Below are positions 48,701 to 57,253 of a stretch of DNA of 64,000 nucleotides, piece after piece. This stretch comes from Parabacteroides acidifaciens (lineage in GTDB: Bacteria; Bacteroidota; Bacteroidia; Bacteroidales; Tannerellaceae): positions 62,001 through 126,000 of the forward strand of contig NZ_QREV01000001.1 in assembly GCF_003363715.1 (NCBI RefSeq). Reading direction: 5' to 3'. A program made the position numbers and the translations under genes. The notes below the pieces were generated by a model. It made no database searches. It had not been told where the DNA came from and saw only the letters and a list, made by a program, of their open reading frames with translations. Every line of letters starts with the position of its first letter. The stretch's first letter is position 1.

Positions 48701-49143
48701 GCGATCTGGAACTGATGTTCCCGCCGACTTATATACCGAACGACTCCGAACGCGTCTCCCTCTATCGCGAACTGGACAAGATGGAGGAAGAACGCGACAT
48801 ACTTGCTTTTACCGAACGCCTGAAGGACCGTTTCGGCAAAGTGCCGAAGGAAGGAAAAGAACTGATCCGCATCGTCCGCCTGCGCCGTATGGCAAAGCAG
48901 TTGGGCATGGAAAAAGTTGTGCTGAAAAAAGGGCAGATGAGTATTTTCCTCGTCGCCAACCCCGACAGCCCCTACTATCAGAGCGAGGCGTTCGACAAAC
49001 TGCTCGGCTTTATCCAGAAGCACCCGCGCGAATGTAACCTCCGGGAGCAGAACGGGAAACGCAGTATCGTGATCAAGAACGTACCGACGGTCGAGGCGGC
49101 TTGCGGATATATGGAAGAGATAGAGAAGGTTCCTGCCCTTTAG
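45787..49143 (+). CDS. mfd: transcription-repair coupling factor
   Basis: 1118 residues from TTG 45787 (MEVQDLLKQYAAHPQ). No ATG lies near the expected N-terminus; a TTG at 45766 lies inside the promoter box. Domains in order: UvrB-like region (about 1-360), RNA polymerase-interacting CarD-like domain (~460-530; YIVHIDHGVGQFGG), SF2 translocase with Walker A GDVGFGKTE and DEEQ box (LLIIDEEQKFGV), helicase C motif QLRGRVGRSN, and TRCF C-terminal domain. It removes RNA polymerase stalled at lesions and recruits UvrA. Full length for the family. Confidence 0.95.
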   Translation: MEVQDLLKQYAAHPQVAALNTLLKSETSRNIFLKGLNGSGAAMTIASLFSKRRGSYVCVLNDLEEAGYFYHDLVQLTGGDGIYFFPSAYRRAIKYGHVDPANEILRTEVLSTLQDPDIPFVIVTYPDALAEKVISREVLKENTLKISVGEKLDNMFVSDVLDEYGFEQVDYVYEPGQYALRGSILDVFSFSYEFPYRIDFFGNEVETIRSFDVETQLSKEKLDSIYIVPEMTRGNRTNSSLLDSLPSATLLAFKDLAWVKERIGSIWNEEPVVGDEDSFADAEQMRAKLVTGEDFLHAALGFRRIHFGTRPTGTADTTLTFATEVQPIYHKNFDLVSESFHKYREDGYTLYVLSDVEKQAARIRAIFEDRGDDLPFTSVNKTIHEGFADETLRICLFTDHQLFDRFHKFNLKSDKARSGKLSLSLKELNQFTTGDYIVHIDHGVGQFGGLVRTEVNGKMQEAIKLIYQNNDIIFVSIHSLHKLSKYKGKDSGEPPKLSKLGTGAWEKMKERTKSKVKDIARDLILLYSKRKQEKGFAYSPDSFMQHELEASFIYEDTPDQMKATADVKTDMENDRPMDRLICGDVGFGKTEVAIRAAFKAVADNKQVAVLVPTTVLAFQHYQTFSERLKDFPCRIEYISRARTAKDIKEILKDLKEGQVNIIIGTHRIVGKDVKFKDLGLLIIDEEQKFGVSVKEKLRQLKANVDTLTMTATPIPRTLQFSLMGARDLSSITTPPPNRYPVQTEVERFNPDIIREAINFEMSRNGQVFFINNRIQNIYEMEALVRREVPDARIAVGHGQMEPEKLEKIILDFVNYEYDVLIATSIVESGIDVPNANTIIINNAQQFGLSDLHQLRGRVGRSNRKAFCYLLSPPLSSLTQEARRRLQAIENFSELGSGIHIAMQDLDIRGAGNMLGAEQSGFIADLGYETYQKILEEAVDELKAEEFADLYSDATEKRPDTGSEYVRETYIESDLELMFPPTYIPNDSERVSLYRELDKMEEERDILAFTERLKDRFGKVPKEGKELIRIVRLRRMAKQLGMEKVVLKKGQMSIFLVANPDSPYYQSEAFDKLLGFIQKHPRECNLREQNGKRSIVIKNVPTVEAACGYMEEIEKVPAL

Positions 49144-49172
49144 TGAATAAAACAATTAAACAGATATCAGAC

Positions 49173-51077
49173 ATGAAGAAGACAATTATAGACCTTTTCG
49201 AGAGTTCGGTGAAGCAATATCCCGACAACCCCTTCCTGTGGGAGAAGACGAAGGACAAGTTCGAGCCGACAACCTACAAGGAAGTCCAGCAGCAAGTCTA
49301 TACGGCAGGTGCCGGATTGATGGCTCTCGGAGTGAAGAAGGGAGACAACATGGCGCTCCTTTCCGAAGGCCGTAATGCCTGGATCATCGGTGAACTGGCC
49401 ATGTTCTACGCCGGGGCGACCAACGTCCCGCTTTCCATTAAGCTGGAAGAAGCGAACGACCTGCTGTTCCGCCTTGTGCATGCCGACGTGAAATACATCC
49501 TTGTCTCCGGTAACCAGCTGAAGAAGATACGGGCTATCATGGACCGCCTTCCCCTTGTGGAAAAAGTGATCGTGATAGACGAGCAGACGGAATATAAGGA
49601 GAAAGAGATTCCCCTCTCCGAAGTTCTCCGGATGGGAGAAGCGTATCTGGAAGCGCATCCGTTGGATGAGTTCCTGACTATCGGCAAGTCGTTGCAGGAT
49701 GGCGATTACGCGACTATCACCTATACCTCCGGAACGACAGCCGACCCGAAAGGCGTCATCCTCACGCACCGCAACTATACGGCCAACGTGGAGCAGGCGC
49801 TCTCCTGCGTCAACATCGACGACACCTGGCGTACGTTAGTGATCCTTCCGCTCGATCATTGTTTCGCGCATGTGGTCGGCTTCTACATCTTCATGTCGAA
49901 AGGAGCATCGGTAGCGACCGTACAGGTGGGACGTACCGGGTTGGAGACGCTGAAGAACATTCCGGTCAATATCAAAGAGTTCAAGCCCTATTTGATTCTG
50001 AGCGTCCCGGCGTTAGCAAAGAATTTCAAGAAAAACATCGAGCAGGGCATCCGGGCACAAGGTAAACAAGTGACCCGCCTGTTCAAATTCGCCCTCAAGG
50101 TCGCCTACCTCTATAATGGCGACGGCGGGGAGGATAAAGGGCGTGGCGTCCGTTGCCTGCTGAAACCGCTTGTCAGCCTGTTCGACAAGATACTCTTCAC
50201 CAAGGTGCGCGAGAATTTCGGCGGCCAACTCAAGTTCTTCATCGGCGGAGGCGCCCTGTTAGACAAAGATCTGCAGAAGTTCTACTACGCAATCGGCCTG
50301 CCGATGTACCAGGGTTACGGGTTGAGTGAAGCCACTCCGGTGATTTCGACCAACGGCCCGCACCGGCATACGTTCGGGAGCAGCGGCGTACTGGTTCGTC
50401 CGCTCGACCTGAAGATATGCGATGCCGACGGCAAAGAACTCCCGATAGGTGAGAAGGGCGAGATCGTCATACGAGGCGAGAATGTGATGGCAGGCTATTG
50501 GAAGAATCCGGTATCGACGGCCGAAACCGTACGCGACGGCTGGCTCTATACCGGAGATATGGGTTATATGGGACATGACGGCCTGTTGTATGTGCTCGGC
50601 CGTTTCAAAAGCTTGTTGATCGGTAGCGACGGTGAGAAGTACAGTCCCGAAGGAATCGAGGAAGCGTTGGTCGAACATTCTTCCTGCATCGACCAGTTGA
50701 TCCTGTATAACAACCAGAGTCCGTACACCGTTGCCCTTGTCGTGCCGAACAAAGAACGTCTGAAGAAACACTTAGCGCACCAGCATCTCGATCTTTCATC
50801 CGATAAAGGATGCGAGGAAGCGATCCGGATCATCCAGTCGCAGATAGACCGTTTCCGCAAAGGGGGCGACCTGTCGACCCTCTTCCCCGACCGCTGGTTG
50901 CCTGCCGCCTTTGCCGTCTTGCCGGAACCTTTCACGGAGCAGAACGGCATGGTCAACAGCACGATGAAGATCGTCCGCGGCAAAGTGGAAAAAGCCTACG
51001 CCACCCGCATCGACCAGCTCTACACCCCGGAAGGGAAGAACCCGATCAATGGGGAGAACAAAAAGGCGTTGGGATAA
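49173..51077 (+). CDS. long-chain fatty-acid-CoA ligase (AMP-binding)
   Basis: 634 residues from ATG 49173, 29 nt after the mfd stop. ATP/AMP motif ITYTSGTTADPKGVILTHRN, then YQGYGLSEATPVIS, and the fatty-acyl signature region DGWLYTGDMGYMGHDGLLYVLGR. It activates fatty acids to acyl-CoA via an acyl-AMP in the cytoplasm. The spacing suggests co-transcription with mfd, although no functional tie is apparent. Confidence 0.92.
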   Translation: MKKTIIDLFESSVKQYPDNPFLWEKTKDKFEPTTYKEVQQQVYTAGAGLMALGVKKGDNMALLSEGRNAWIIGELAMFYAGATNVPLSIKLEEANDLLFRLVHADVKYILVSGNQLKKIRAIMDRLPLVEKVIVIDEQTEYKEKEIPLSEVLRMGEAYLEAHPLDEFLTIGKSLQDGDYATITYTSGTTADPKGVILTHRNYTANVEQALSCVNIDDTWRTLVILPLDHCFAHVVGFYIFMSKGASVATVQVGRTGLETLKNIPVNIKEFKPYLILSVPALAKNFKKNIEQGIRAQGKQVTRLFKFALKVAYLYNGDGGEDKGRGVRCLLKPLVSLFDKILFTKVRENFGGQLKFFIGGGALLDKDLQKFYYAIGLPMYQGYGLSEATPVISTNGPHRHTFGSSGVLVRPLDLKICDADGKELPIGEKGEIVIRGENVMAGYWKNPVSTAETVRDGWLYTGDMGYMGHDGLLYVLGRFKSLLIGSDGEKYSPEGIEEALVEHSSCIDQLILYNNQSPYTVALVVPNKERLKKHLAHQHLDLSSDKGCEEAIRIIQSQIDRFRKGGDLSTLFPDRWLPAAFAVLPEPFTEQNGMVNSTMKIVRGKVEKAYATRIDQLYTPEGKNPINGENKKALG

Positions 51078-51128
51078 AGCAGAACTAAACACAACGCGAT
51101 CTGTTATTGTTTAGTAGAAACAAAAAAC

Positions 51129-53768
51129 ATGATTATGCGTTACAAAACTATCGCCTCCGCCCTCGCCCTCGCCTCTGCCCTTGTGGTTGCGGTTCCGGCA
51201 ATGGCGGATGGAGTGTCTGAACAAAACATCGACAGCGGCTGGACCTTCAAGCAGGTTCGCGGCAATAACTGGTATCCGGCCACCGTGCCGGGGGTTGTCC
51301 ATACGGATCTGATGGACAACGGGATCATCGAAGATCCCTTCTATCGCCTGAACGAACGGGGCGTGCAATGGGTGGATAAAGAGGATTGGGAATATAAGAC
51401 GACACTCGATGTCGCCCCCAATGTGTTCGACAAGGACAATATCGACCTGGACTTCAAAGGGCTCGACACCTATGCCGATGTCTACCTGAACGACTCCTGC
51501 ATCCTGAAAGCCAACAATATGTTCCGCGAGTGGCTCATCCCCGTCAAAGGTCTGTTGAAGAGGGACGGCAACGAACTCCGCATCTACTTCCACTCTCCTA
51601 TCAAAATGGATATACCGAACTTCGACGCCCTGAAACATCCGATCGAGGCCGGCAACGACCAGTCCGAAAACGGCGGTGTATTCGATAAGAAGGTAAGCGT
51701 CTTCGCACGCAAGGCAGGCTACCATTACGGCTGGGACTGGGGGCCCCGTCTCGTCACAAGCGGTATCTGGCGTCCAGCCTACCTGATCGGCTGGAATGAT
51801 GCCCGCATCGACAATGTCCAATACATCCAGGAAAAAGTCAATGCCAAACGAGCGGAGATCAAAACCCGTGTCGAAATCATCGCCGACAAGGAGGGAGAAG
51901 CCACGCTCACCCTCAAAGCCGGAGGTATCAGGGAGACTTGGACAAAGACCGCCCATGTAAAGAAAGGCAAAAACCTGATCGAGACCGACCTCGTCGTCCG
52001 TAATCCCAAACTCTGGTGGTCGAACGGTCTGGGGGAAGCCCACCTCTATCCTTTCACAGCCACCGTCACCATGGATGGCAAGGTGGCCGACGCGGATACC
52101 ACCAACATCGGCATCCGCAGCCTTCGCGTCGTACGCGACAAAGACAAGGACGGCACTACCTTCTATTTCGAACTGAACGGTAAGCCGGTCTTTGCCAAAG
52201 GGGCCAACTACATTCCGCAGGATAACTTCCTGCCGCGTGTCACGCCCGAACGCTACGAAAAAACGATTCTCGATGCCGTCAATGCCAATATGAATATGCT
52301 CCGTGTCTGGGGAGGCGGTATCTACGAGAACGACCTCTTCTATGACCTTTGTGACCGGTACGGCATTCTGGTCTGGCAGGATTTCATGTTTGCATGCAGT
52401 ACCTACCCGATGACGCCGGAACGCTTAGAGAACATCCGGCAGGAAGCGATCGACAATGTCGTCCGCCTGCGTAACCACCCCTGCATCGCGATCTGGTGCG
52501 GTAACAACGAGAACCATACAGCCTGGTTCAACTGGGGCTGGATGCAGAAATACGAGAAGCTGGGCGTGCTGGAAGAAATGCGGAAAGACGATAAGGAGCT
52601 TTTCCATAAACTACTGCCCGAAGTCGTAAAGGAATATGACCCGACCGCCTTCTACCTGCCCTCCTCCCCATACGGCGGCGATCCGGATGCCAAATGCGAA
52701 AGCGGCAAAGAGAACTGGAACCCGAACGGCGACGCCCACTACTGGGGAGTATGGCATGCCAAGGACAGCATTGCGAACTACAACAAGATACGTGCCCGTT
52801 TCTTCTCGGAGTACGGTTTCCAGTCGTTCCCGGAGTACCAGTCCATCCTGAAATATGCACCGGAAGAACGTGACCATGATATCTATTCGGAAGTAATGAT
52901 GGCACATCAGCGTGCCGGCAGCCATGCCAACGGCCTGATCGAATGGTACCTGCTGAACGAATACCGGAAACCCAAAGACTTCCCGAATTTCCTTTACATG
53001 GGGCAGCTGCTCCAGGGCGATGCGATCAAGACAGCGATCGAGGCGCACCGGCGCATGATGCCTTACAATATGGGAACCCTGTTCTGGCAGCATAATGATT
53101 GCTGGCCGGTCGCTTCCTGGTCGAGCCGCGACTATTACGGACGTTGGAAAGCCCAGCATTATTTCGCAAAGAAAGCGTTTCGGGACATCCTCGTCTCTCC
53201 GATCGCAGAAGACGGCATACTGAATATCTACATCGTATCCGACCGCTTACAGGCAACGAAAGGCCTGCTTGACGTCCGCGTCATGGACCTGAAAGGTAAT
53301 GTCCTGTTTGAACAGAAAAAGAATGTAACGCTGCCTGCAAACACAAGCAAGATACAGTTCTCCGCTCCGGTAGAAAGCGTCTTGGGAGGAAAGAAAACAA
53401 ATGAAGTCGTTGTAAACGCCCGCTTCACCGAGAACGGAAAAGACGGTGAAGTAATCACAAACAATTACTTCTTTGATCGTTATAAAGATATCGACTTTCC
53501 GAAAGCCGATATTCAAATGACATCGGTTCCGTCCGGAGACGGCTACGATGTGACAGTCAGCAGCGACGTATTTGCCCGGGGTGTGTTCCTGAGTATCGAC
53601 GGCATCGACAATTTCTTCTCCGACAACTATTTCGATCTCTTGCCGGGCGAACCGGTAACCATCCATGTTACGACCCGGCTGGATAAAGCCTCTTTTGACA
53701 AGCAACTGAGAAGCGAAAGTATCGTAGATGCTATAAGTATTTATCCAAAACAGCCATCAGGGCAATAA
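51129..53768 (+). CDS. GH2 beta-mannosidase (secreted)
   Basis: 879 residues, signal peptide to about A26 (VVAVPAMA|DG). N-terminal GH2 sandwich (about 40-225, RGNNWYPATVPGVVHTDL), immunoglobulin-like domain, then the barrel with acid/base E461 (WCGNNENHTAW) and nucleophile E561 (FFSEYGFQSFP). It cleaves terminal beta-mannose residues, e.g. from N-glycan cores or mannans; its location is periplasmic or outside. Its last 38 nt overlap the convergent hybrid kinase gene. ATG 51135 is an alternative start. Confidence 0.94.
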   Translation: MIMRYKTIASALALASALVVAVPAMADGVSEQNIDSGWTFKQVRGNNWYPATVPGVVHTDLMDNGIIEDPFYRLNERGVQWVDKEDWEYKTTLDVAPNVFDKDNIDLDFKGLDTYADVYLNDSCILKANNMFREWLIPVKGLLKRDGNELRIYFHSPIKMDIPNFDALKHPIEAGNDQSENGGVFDKKVSVFARKAGYHYGWDWGPRLVTSGIWRPAYLIGWNDARIDNVQYIQEKVNAKRAEIKTRVEIIADKEGEATLTLKAGGIRETWTKTAHVKKGKNLIETDLVVRNPKLWWSNGLGEAHLYPFTATVTMDGKVADADTTNIGIRSLRVVRDKDKDGTTFYFELNGKPVFAKGANYIPQDNFLPRVTPERYEKTILDAVNANMNMLRVWGGGIYENDLFYDLCDRYGILVWQDFMFACSTYPMTPERLENIRQEAIDNVVRLRNHPCIAIWCGNNENHTAWFNWGWMQKYEKLGVLEEMRKDDKELFHKLLPEVVKEYDPTAFYLPSSPYGGDPDAKCESGKENWNPNGDAHYWGVWHAKDSIANYNKIRARFFSEYGFQSFPEYQSILKYAPEERDHDIYSEVMMAHQRAGSHANGLIEWYLLNEYRKPKDFPNFLYMGQLLQGDAIKTAIEAHRRMMPYNMGTLFWQHNDCWPVASWSSRDYYGRWKAQHYFAKKAFRDILVSPIAEDGILNIYIVSDRLQATKGLLDVRVMDLKGNVLFEQKKNVTLPANTSKIQFSAPVESVLGGKKTNEVVVNARFTENGKDGEVITNNYFFDRYKDIDFPKADIQMTSVPSGDGYDVTVSSDVFARGVFLSIDGIDNFFSDNYFDLLPGEPVTIHVTTRLDKASFDKQLRSESIVDAISIYPKQPSGQ

Positions 53769-56121
53769 TATCGATCGGTTTTGCCAGATGATAATTCATA
53801 CCGGCTTCGAGCGCATTCGTTACATCTTCGGAAAAAGCATTGGCAGTCATGGCTATAATCGGCATACCGGAAACATCAGCACGTCCGAGGGCGCGAATCC
53901 GGCGGGTTGCCTCGTAACCATCCATCACCGGCATCTGAACATCCATCAATATCATCTGGTAGAACCCTTCGGGAGATTGTGACACCTTGTTGACTGCCTC
54001 CAGGCCGTTCACAGCCGTATCGATGGAAACGCCGGTGCTTCCTATGATCTCGACAGCAATTTCAAGGTTCAATTCATTGTCTTCCACCAACAGGATACGC
54101 TTACCCGAAAAATCAGCATCAGACAATTTTGTCGGAGTGATATGTCCCCGGACATTCTCCTTGTCTATAAACCTTTTCAGGACCTGGATCAATTTAGATT
54201 TGAATAATGGCTTCGTAATAAATCCGTTCGCACCTGCCTTTTTGGCATCCGATTCATACTCTTCCACATCGTACGCGGATAAAATAATAATCGGGATATC
54301 GGGACCCACTGCCGCTCTAAGTAATTGGGTAGTTTCGATACCATTCAGCCCGGGCATCTTCAGGTCCATTATAATAGCAAAATATGCATTATTCTTTTCG
54401 CTTCTTTCCCTGGCAATCTCTACAGCTTCCTCACCGGAACAAACCCAGTCGCATCGTACCCCGATTTCCTCCAGGCAATTACAAGTACCCTGACAGGCAA
54501 TCCGGTCATCATCGACAACAAGGATAGACATTCCAGGGACACCTATCGCTTCCGGGACATCCTGCTCACGAAGCCGTAACGGCATATTTATGGTAAAACG
54601 GGAACCTTTGCCGTATTCGCTTTCGATCAGTATGTCACCTCCCATCATCTGTACGATCTTATGGCTGATCGACATGCCGAGCCCCGTCCCCTGTATGCCT
54701 GCAATATCTTGATCGTCCGCCCGTTCGAACGGCTGGCATATCCTTGAAAGGAATTCGGGCTTCATCCCTCTTCCGTTATCTTCAAAAACAAATTCATAAT
54801 ACCCGATACCGTCCCGGGAGGACTTTTCATTGATCCGGATCAGAATCCGTCCGTTGTCCGGCGTATATTTTATTGCATTGGACAGGATATTCATCAAAAC
54901 CTGTTTGATCCGCTGCATATCTCCAATTACATTTTCATGTTGCATTCCCATGAGATGGATATCCAATTGATGCTGTTTGCTCCGGATCTCCGGTTGCATC
55001 ATAATGATCAGATCCTGCAACAATTCTCCAATATTCAGTTCATCATCGGAGAGCTTGAGTCGTCCGCTTTCAATTTTTGACATATCCAGCACCTCGTTAA
55101 TCAAGCTGAGCAGCAATTTGGAAGCACCAGTGATCTTGTTCAGGCAGTCAAGGACCCGTTCTTTGTCATCCACATGGGCACCGGCAATGGCGGTCATTCC
55201 GACAATGGCATTCATAGGCGTACGGATATCATGGCTCATACGGGCCAGGAAATCAGATTTGGCCTGATTTGCTTTTTCTGCAAAATCAAGCGCTTCTTTT
55301 AATTGCTCGGATTGCTCTTCCAGCTTTTTCTGCAATTCGCGCTGCTCGGTAATATCAGTTATGTCGATGAAAACAACAAGGTAGACAGGCTCTTTACCTT
55401 CCCATCCGATACATTCGCCGTTCAGCTGCAACCAGGCATCCGTACCGTTTTTATCTTTGGATCGAATCACAAAATGCACAGATTCTCCCTTCTGCATCAA
55501 AGGAATATATTCATTCAGTACACTCCGGCTCTTATCGTCCAGTCGGGAAAAAGGGCAGAATGCGGAAATCATATCTTTTTCGATACCTGCAAAATCCAAA
55601 TATTTATCATTCGCTTCAATCATGATAAAACGGCCATCCTGCTTTACCTTATATTTAGCAACAAAACCGGGCAGGTTATCATAAGCGACTGTTTGTTCGA
55701 GACGCACTTGCATGATGTCTTCAACGTCAGTCATCACTGTATATGAAATAGGGATACCGTTTTGTAGCTGATCAGTAAATGTTGCATTCAGTTTAATCCA
55801 TCTCATTCCACCCTTCACCGGCATTTTGGTAATGAGCTCATAACCGTTTGCTTTGTTCTCAATTGCCTCGTAGACTTTCTGGCCTAAAGCTTCCCAGAGC
55901 TCCGGATATTGCTTATAATACAAATCCGGTCGATTGTGGAAAAGGGTTTCGTAATCATCTTTAGGATAACCAATCATATCATAGTAGAAATCATTTGCCC
56001 ACAACAGGGTGAAATGTTCATCCAACAAATGTTTGCTGACACTAACACCCATTTGTCCCATTAACCCCACCAACAGCCTATACTCAAGATCTGTTCCTGA
56101 TTGTGAAAAATGCTCATCCAT
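53731..56121 (-). CDS. hybrid sensor histidine kinase: PAS-PAS-HisKA-HATPase-REC-REC
   Basis: 796 residues, soluble. Two PAS domains (about 20-140 and 145-260), coiled coil (~260-292), HisKA with H297 (FLARMSHDIRTPMNAIVGM), HATPase (MNILSNAIKYTPDNG; GTGLGMSI), receiver 1 with D586 (IIMDLKMP) and receiver 2 with D727 (ILMDVQMPVMDGYEA). The HPt gene 23 nt upstream supplies the missing histidine phosphotransfer step, so these make a His-Asp-His phosphorelay whose final output regulator is elsewhere. The 3' end overlaps the beta-mannosidase gene by 38 nt on the opposite strand. Confidence 0.94.
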   Translation of the reverse strand: MDEHFSQSGTDLEYRLLVGLMGQMGVSVSKHLLDEHFTLLWANDFYYDMIGYPKDDYETLFHNRPDLYYKQYPELWEALGQKVYEAIENKANGYELITKMPVKGGMRWIKLNATFTDQLQNGIPISYTVMTDVEDIMQVRLEQTVAYDNLPGFVAKYKVKQDGRFIMIEANDKYLDFAGIEKDMISAFCPFSRLDDKSRSVLNEYIPLMQKGESVHFVIRSKDKNGTDAWLQLNGECIGWEGKEPVYLVVFIDITDITEQRELQKKLEEQSEQLKEALDFAEKANQAKSDFLARMSHDIRTPMNAIVGMTAIAGAHVDDKERVLDCLNKITGASKLLLSLINEVLDMSKIESGRLKLSDDELNIGELLQDLIIMMQPEIRSKQHQLDIHLMGMQHENVIGDMQRIKQVLMNILSNAIKYTPDNGRILIRINEKSSRDGIGYYEFVFEDNGRGMKPEFLSRICQPFERADDQDIAGIQGTGLGMSISHKIVQMMGGDILIESEYGKGSRFTINMPLRLREQDVPEAIGVPGMSILVVDDDRIACQGTCNCLEEIGVRCDWVCSGEEAVEIARERSEKNNAYFAIIMDLKMPGLNGIETTQLLRAAVGPDIPIIILSAYDVEEYESDAKKAGANGFITKPLFKSKLIQVLKRFIDKENVRGHITPTKLSDADFSGKRILLVEDNELNLEIAVEIIGSTGVSIDTAVNGLEAVNKVSQSPEGFYQMILMDVQMPVMDGYEATRRIRALGRADVSGMPIIAMTANAFSEDVTNALEAGMNYHLAKPIDIIALMAVLDKYL

Positions 56122-56144
56122 GATCTATCCCTCCTATTTTCTGC

Positions 56145-56501
56145 CTAATGATTTTCTTTTATGACAGCATACAGTTTTTCATAGCGCAGTTTTAATTCCT
56201 CTTGTTCTTCCTTTATCATTGTCATATCCCCTCTTCTTAGCTGTTCGGTCATAGGCACCAGGACTTCCAGTAAAGACTCGAATTCCAGGTTTCCAGCAAT
56301 GCCTTTCATGGTATGAGCCTGCATAAAAGCCTCGGTAGCATTACCCGTTTTTATGCACTCTTCCAGTTGCTTATAACATGTGTCCTGAATGAATTTCAGA
56401 AGAAACTTATCATACAATGCCTCACTTCCCATAAAGCGGTCTAATGCTTTATCCACATTAGTCCCAGCATCAAGCAGCTGTTGTTTATACACACTTTCCA
56501 T
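56145..56501 (-). CDS. HPt (histidine phosphotransfer) protein
   Basis: 118 residues from ATG 56501. Four-helix Hpt domain with the phosphorylated histidine in the motif AHTMKGIAGNLEF. It lies directly upstream of the hybrid kinase (23-nt gap, same strand) and presumably carries phosphate from its receivers to another response regulator. About 207 bp of apparently empty DNA separates it from the TonB-domain gene at 56709. Confidence 0.9.
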   Translation of the reverse strand: MESVYKQQLLDAGTNVDKALDRFMGSEALYDKFLLKFIQDTCYKQLEECIKTGNATEAFMQAHTMKGIAGNLEFESLLEVLVPMTEQLRRGDMTMIKEEQEELKLRYEKLYAVIKENH

Positions 56502-56708
56502 ATATAATAAATGAATGTATTGGGATATTCGCTCGTAATATCTTAAAATCCTGATAATATGTATCAATTCACAAAGTAAGGATTATCAGAGGAGATATCC
56601 AAATTTATTTTCAATTTATAAACAACGACAATGTTATTATTCTCGTTTTTGATGCATTTTCAACAGTATTTTTTCGAAAATAGAAAAGTTAGGCTGCATT
56701 CCCGGCAA

Positions 56709-57218
56709 TCATTTTTGTTGTTTTCTTAAAATGAAAAGAAAAGCGGCAACGAGCAAAGCGACGATTATATATTTGACGAGTTCCCTGTTACCGGCATTTG
56801 TCCCTACTTCGGGCATTTGTGTCTTATCCAGTCGAAAAGAAACCGGAACAAACTTCTGTCCGGCAATATTCCGGCCATTACGTTTAGCCGGAATCCATTG
56901 GCCTGCGGTATTCTCCACAAACCGTACGGCTTCATCTTCAAAGCGGGAGTCAGGGCTATTGGACACCTTCACTTCCGTTACCTTTCCATCCGCCTCTATC
57001 GTGCAGGAAACCAAGACAACACCTTCCAATCCCTCTTCATATGCCTTCACCGGATATTTCAAATGTTCTTTCTGATACCGGGCAAAAGCGGCACTGCCAC
57101 CTTTAAATTCAGGCGAAGTGATACCTGGGCCATCCGGAATCTCGACCGGACGGTACACATCTGTATCTCCCAATAAAAAGAGACCTATCAATATAAGCAA
57201 CAATAAATTTTTCCCCAT
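56709..57218 (-). CDS. TonB C-terminal-domain protein with a C-terminal membrane helix
   Basis: 169 residues. N-terminal hydrophobic segment (LLLLILIGLFLLG), a TonB C-terminal domain (about 45-140; YPVKAYEEGLEGVVLVSCTI; VPVSFRLDK) and a second hydrophobic helix near the C-terminus (KYIIVALLVAAFLFILRKQQK). TonB normally has one N-terminal anchor, a proline-rich spacer and a free C-terminus. Here the order suggests a membrane-tethered domain at both ends, so it may not contact TonB-dependent transporters. It is the last gene of the MBOAT operon, 35 nt after the MBOAT stop. Confidence 0.82.
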   Translation of the reverse strand: MGKNLLLLILIGLFLLGDTDVYRPVEIPDGPGITSPEFKGGSAAFARYQKEHLKYPVKAYEEGLEGVVLVSCTIEADGKVTEVKVSNSPDSRFEDEAVRFVENTAGQWIPAKRNGRNIAGQKFVPVSFRLDKTQMPEVGTNAGNRELVKYIIVALLVAAFLFILRKQQK

Positions 57219-57253
57219 AAAAGTAGTGTTGTTTTTACTTATTCTCAGTTATC

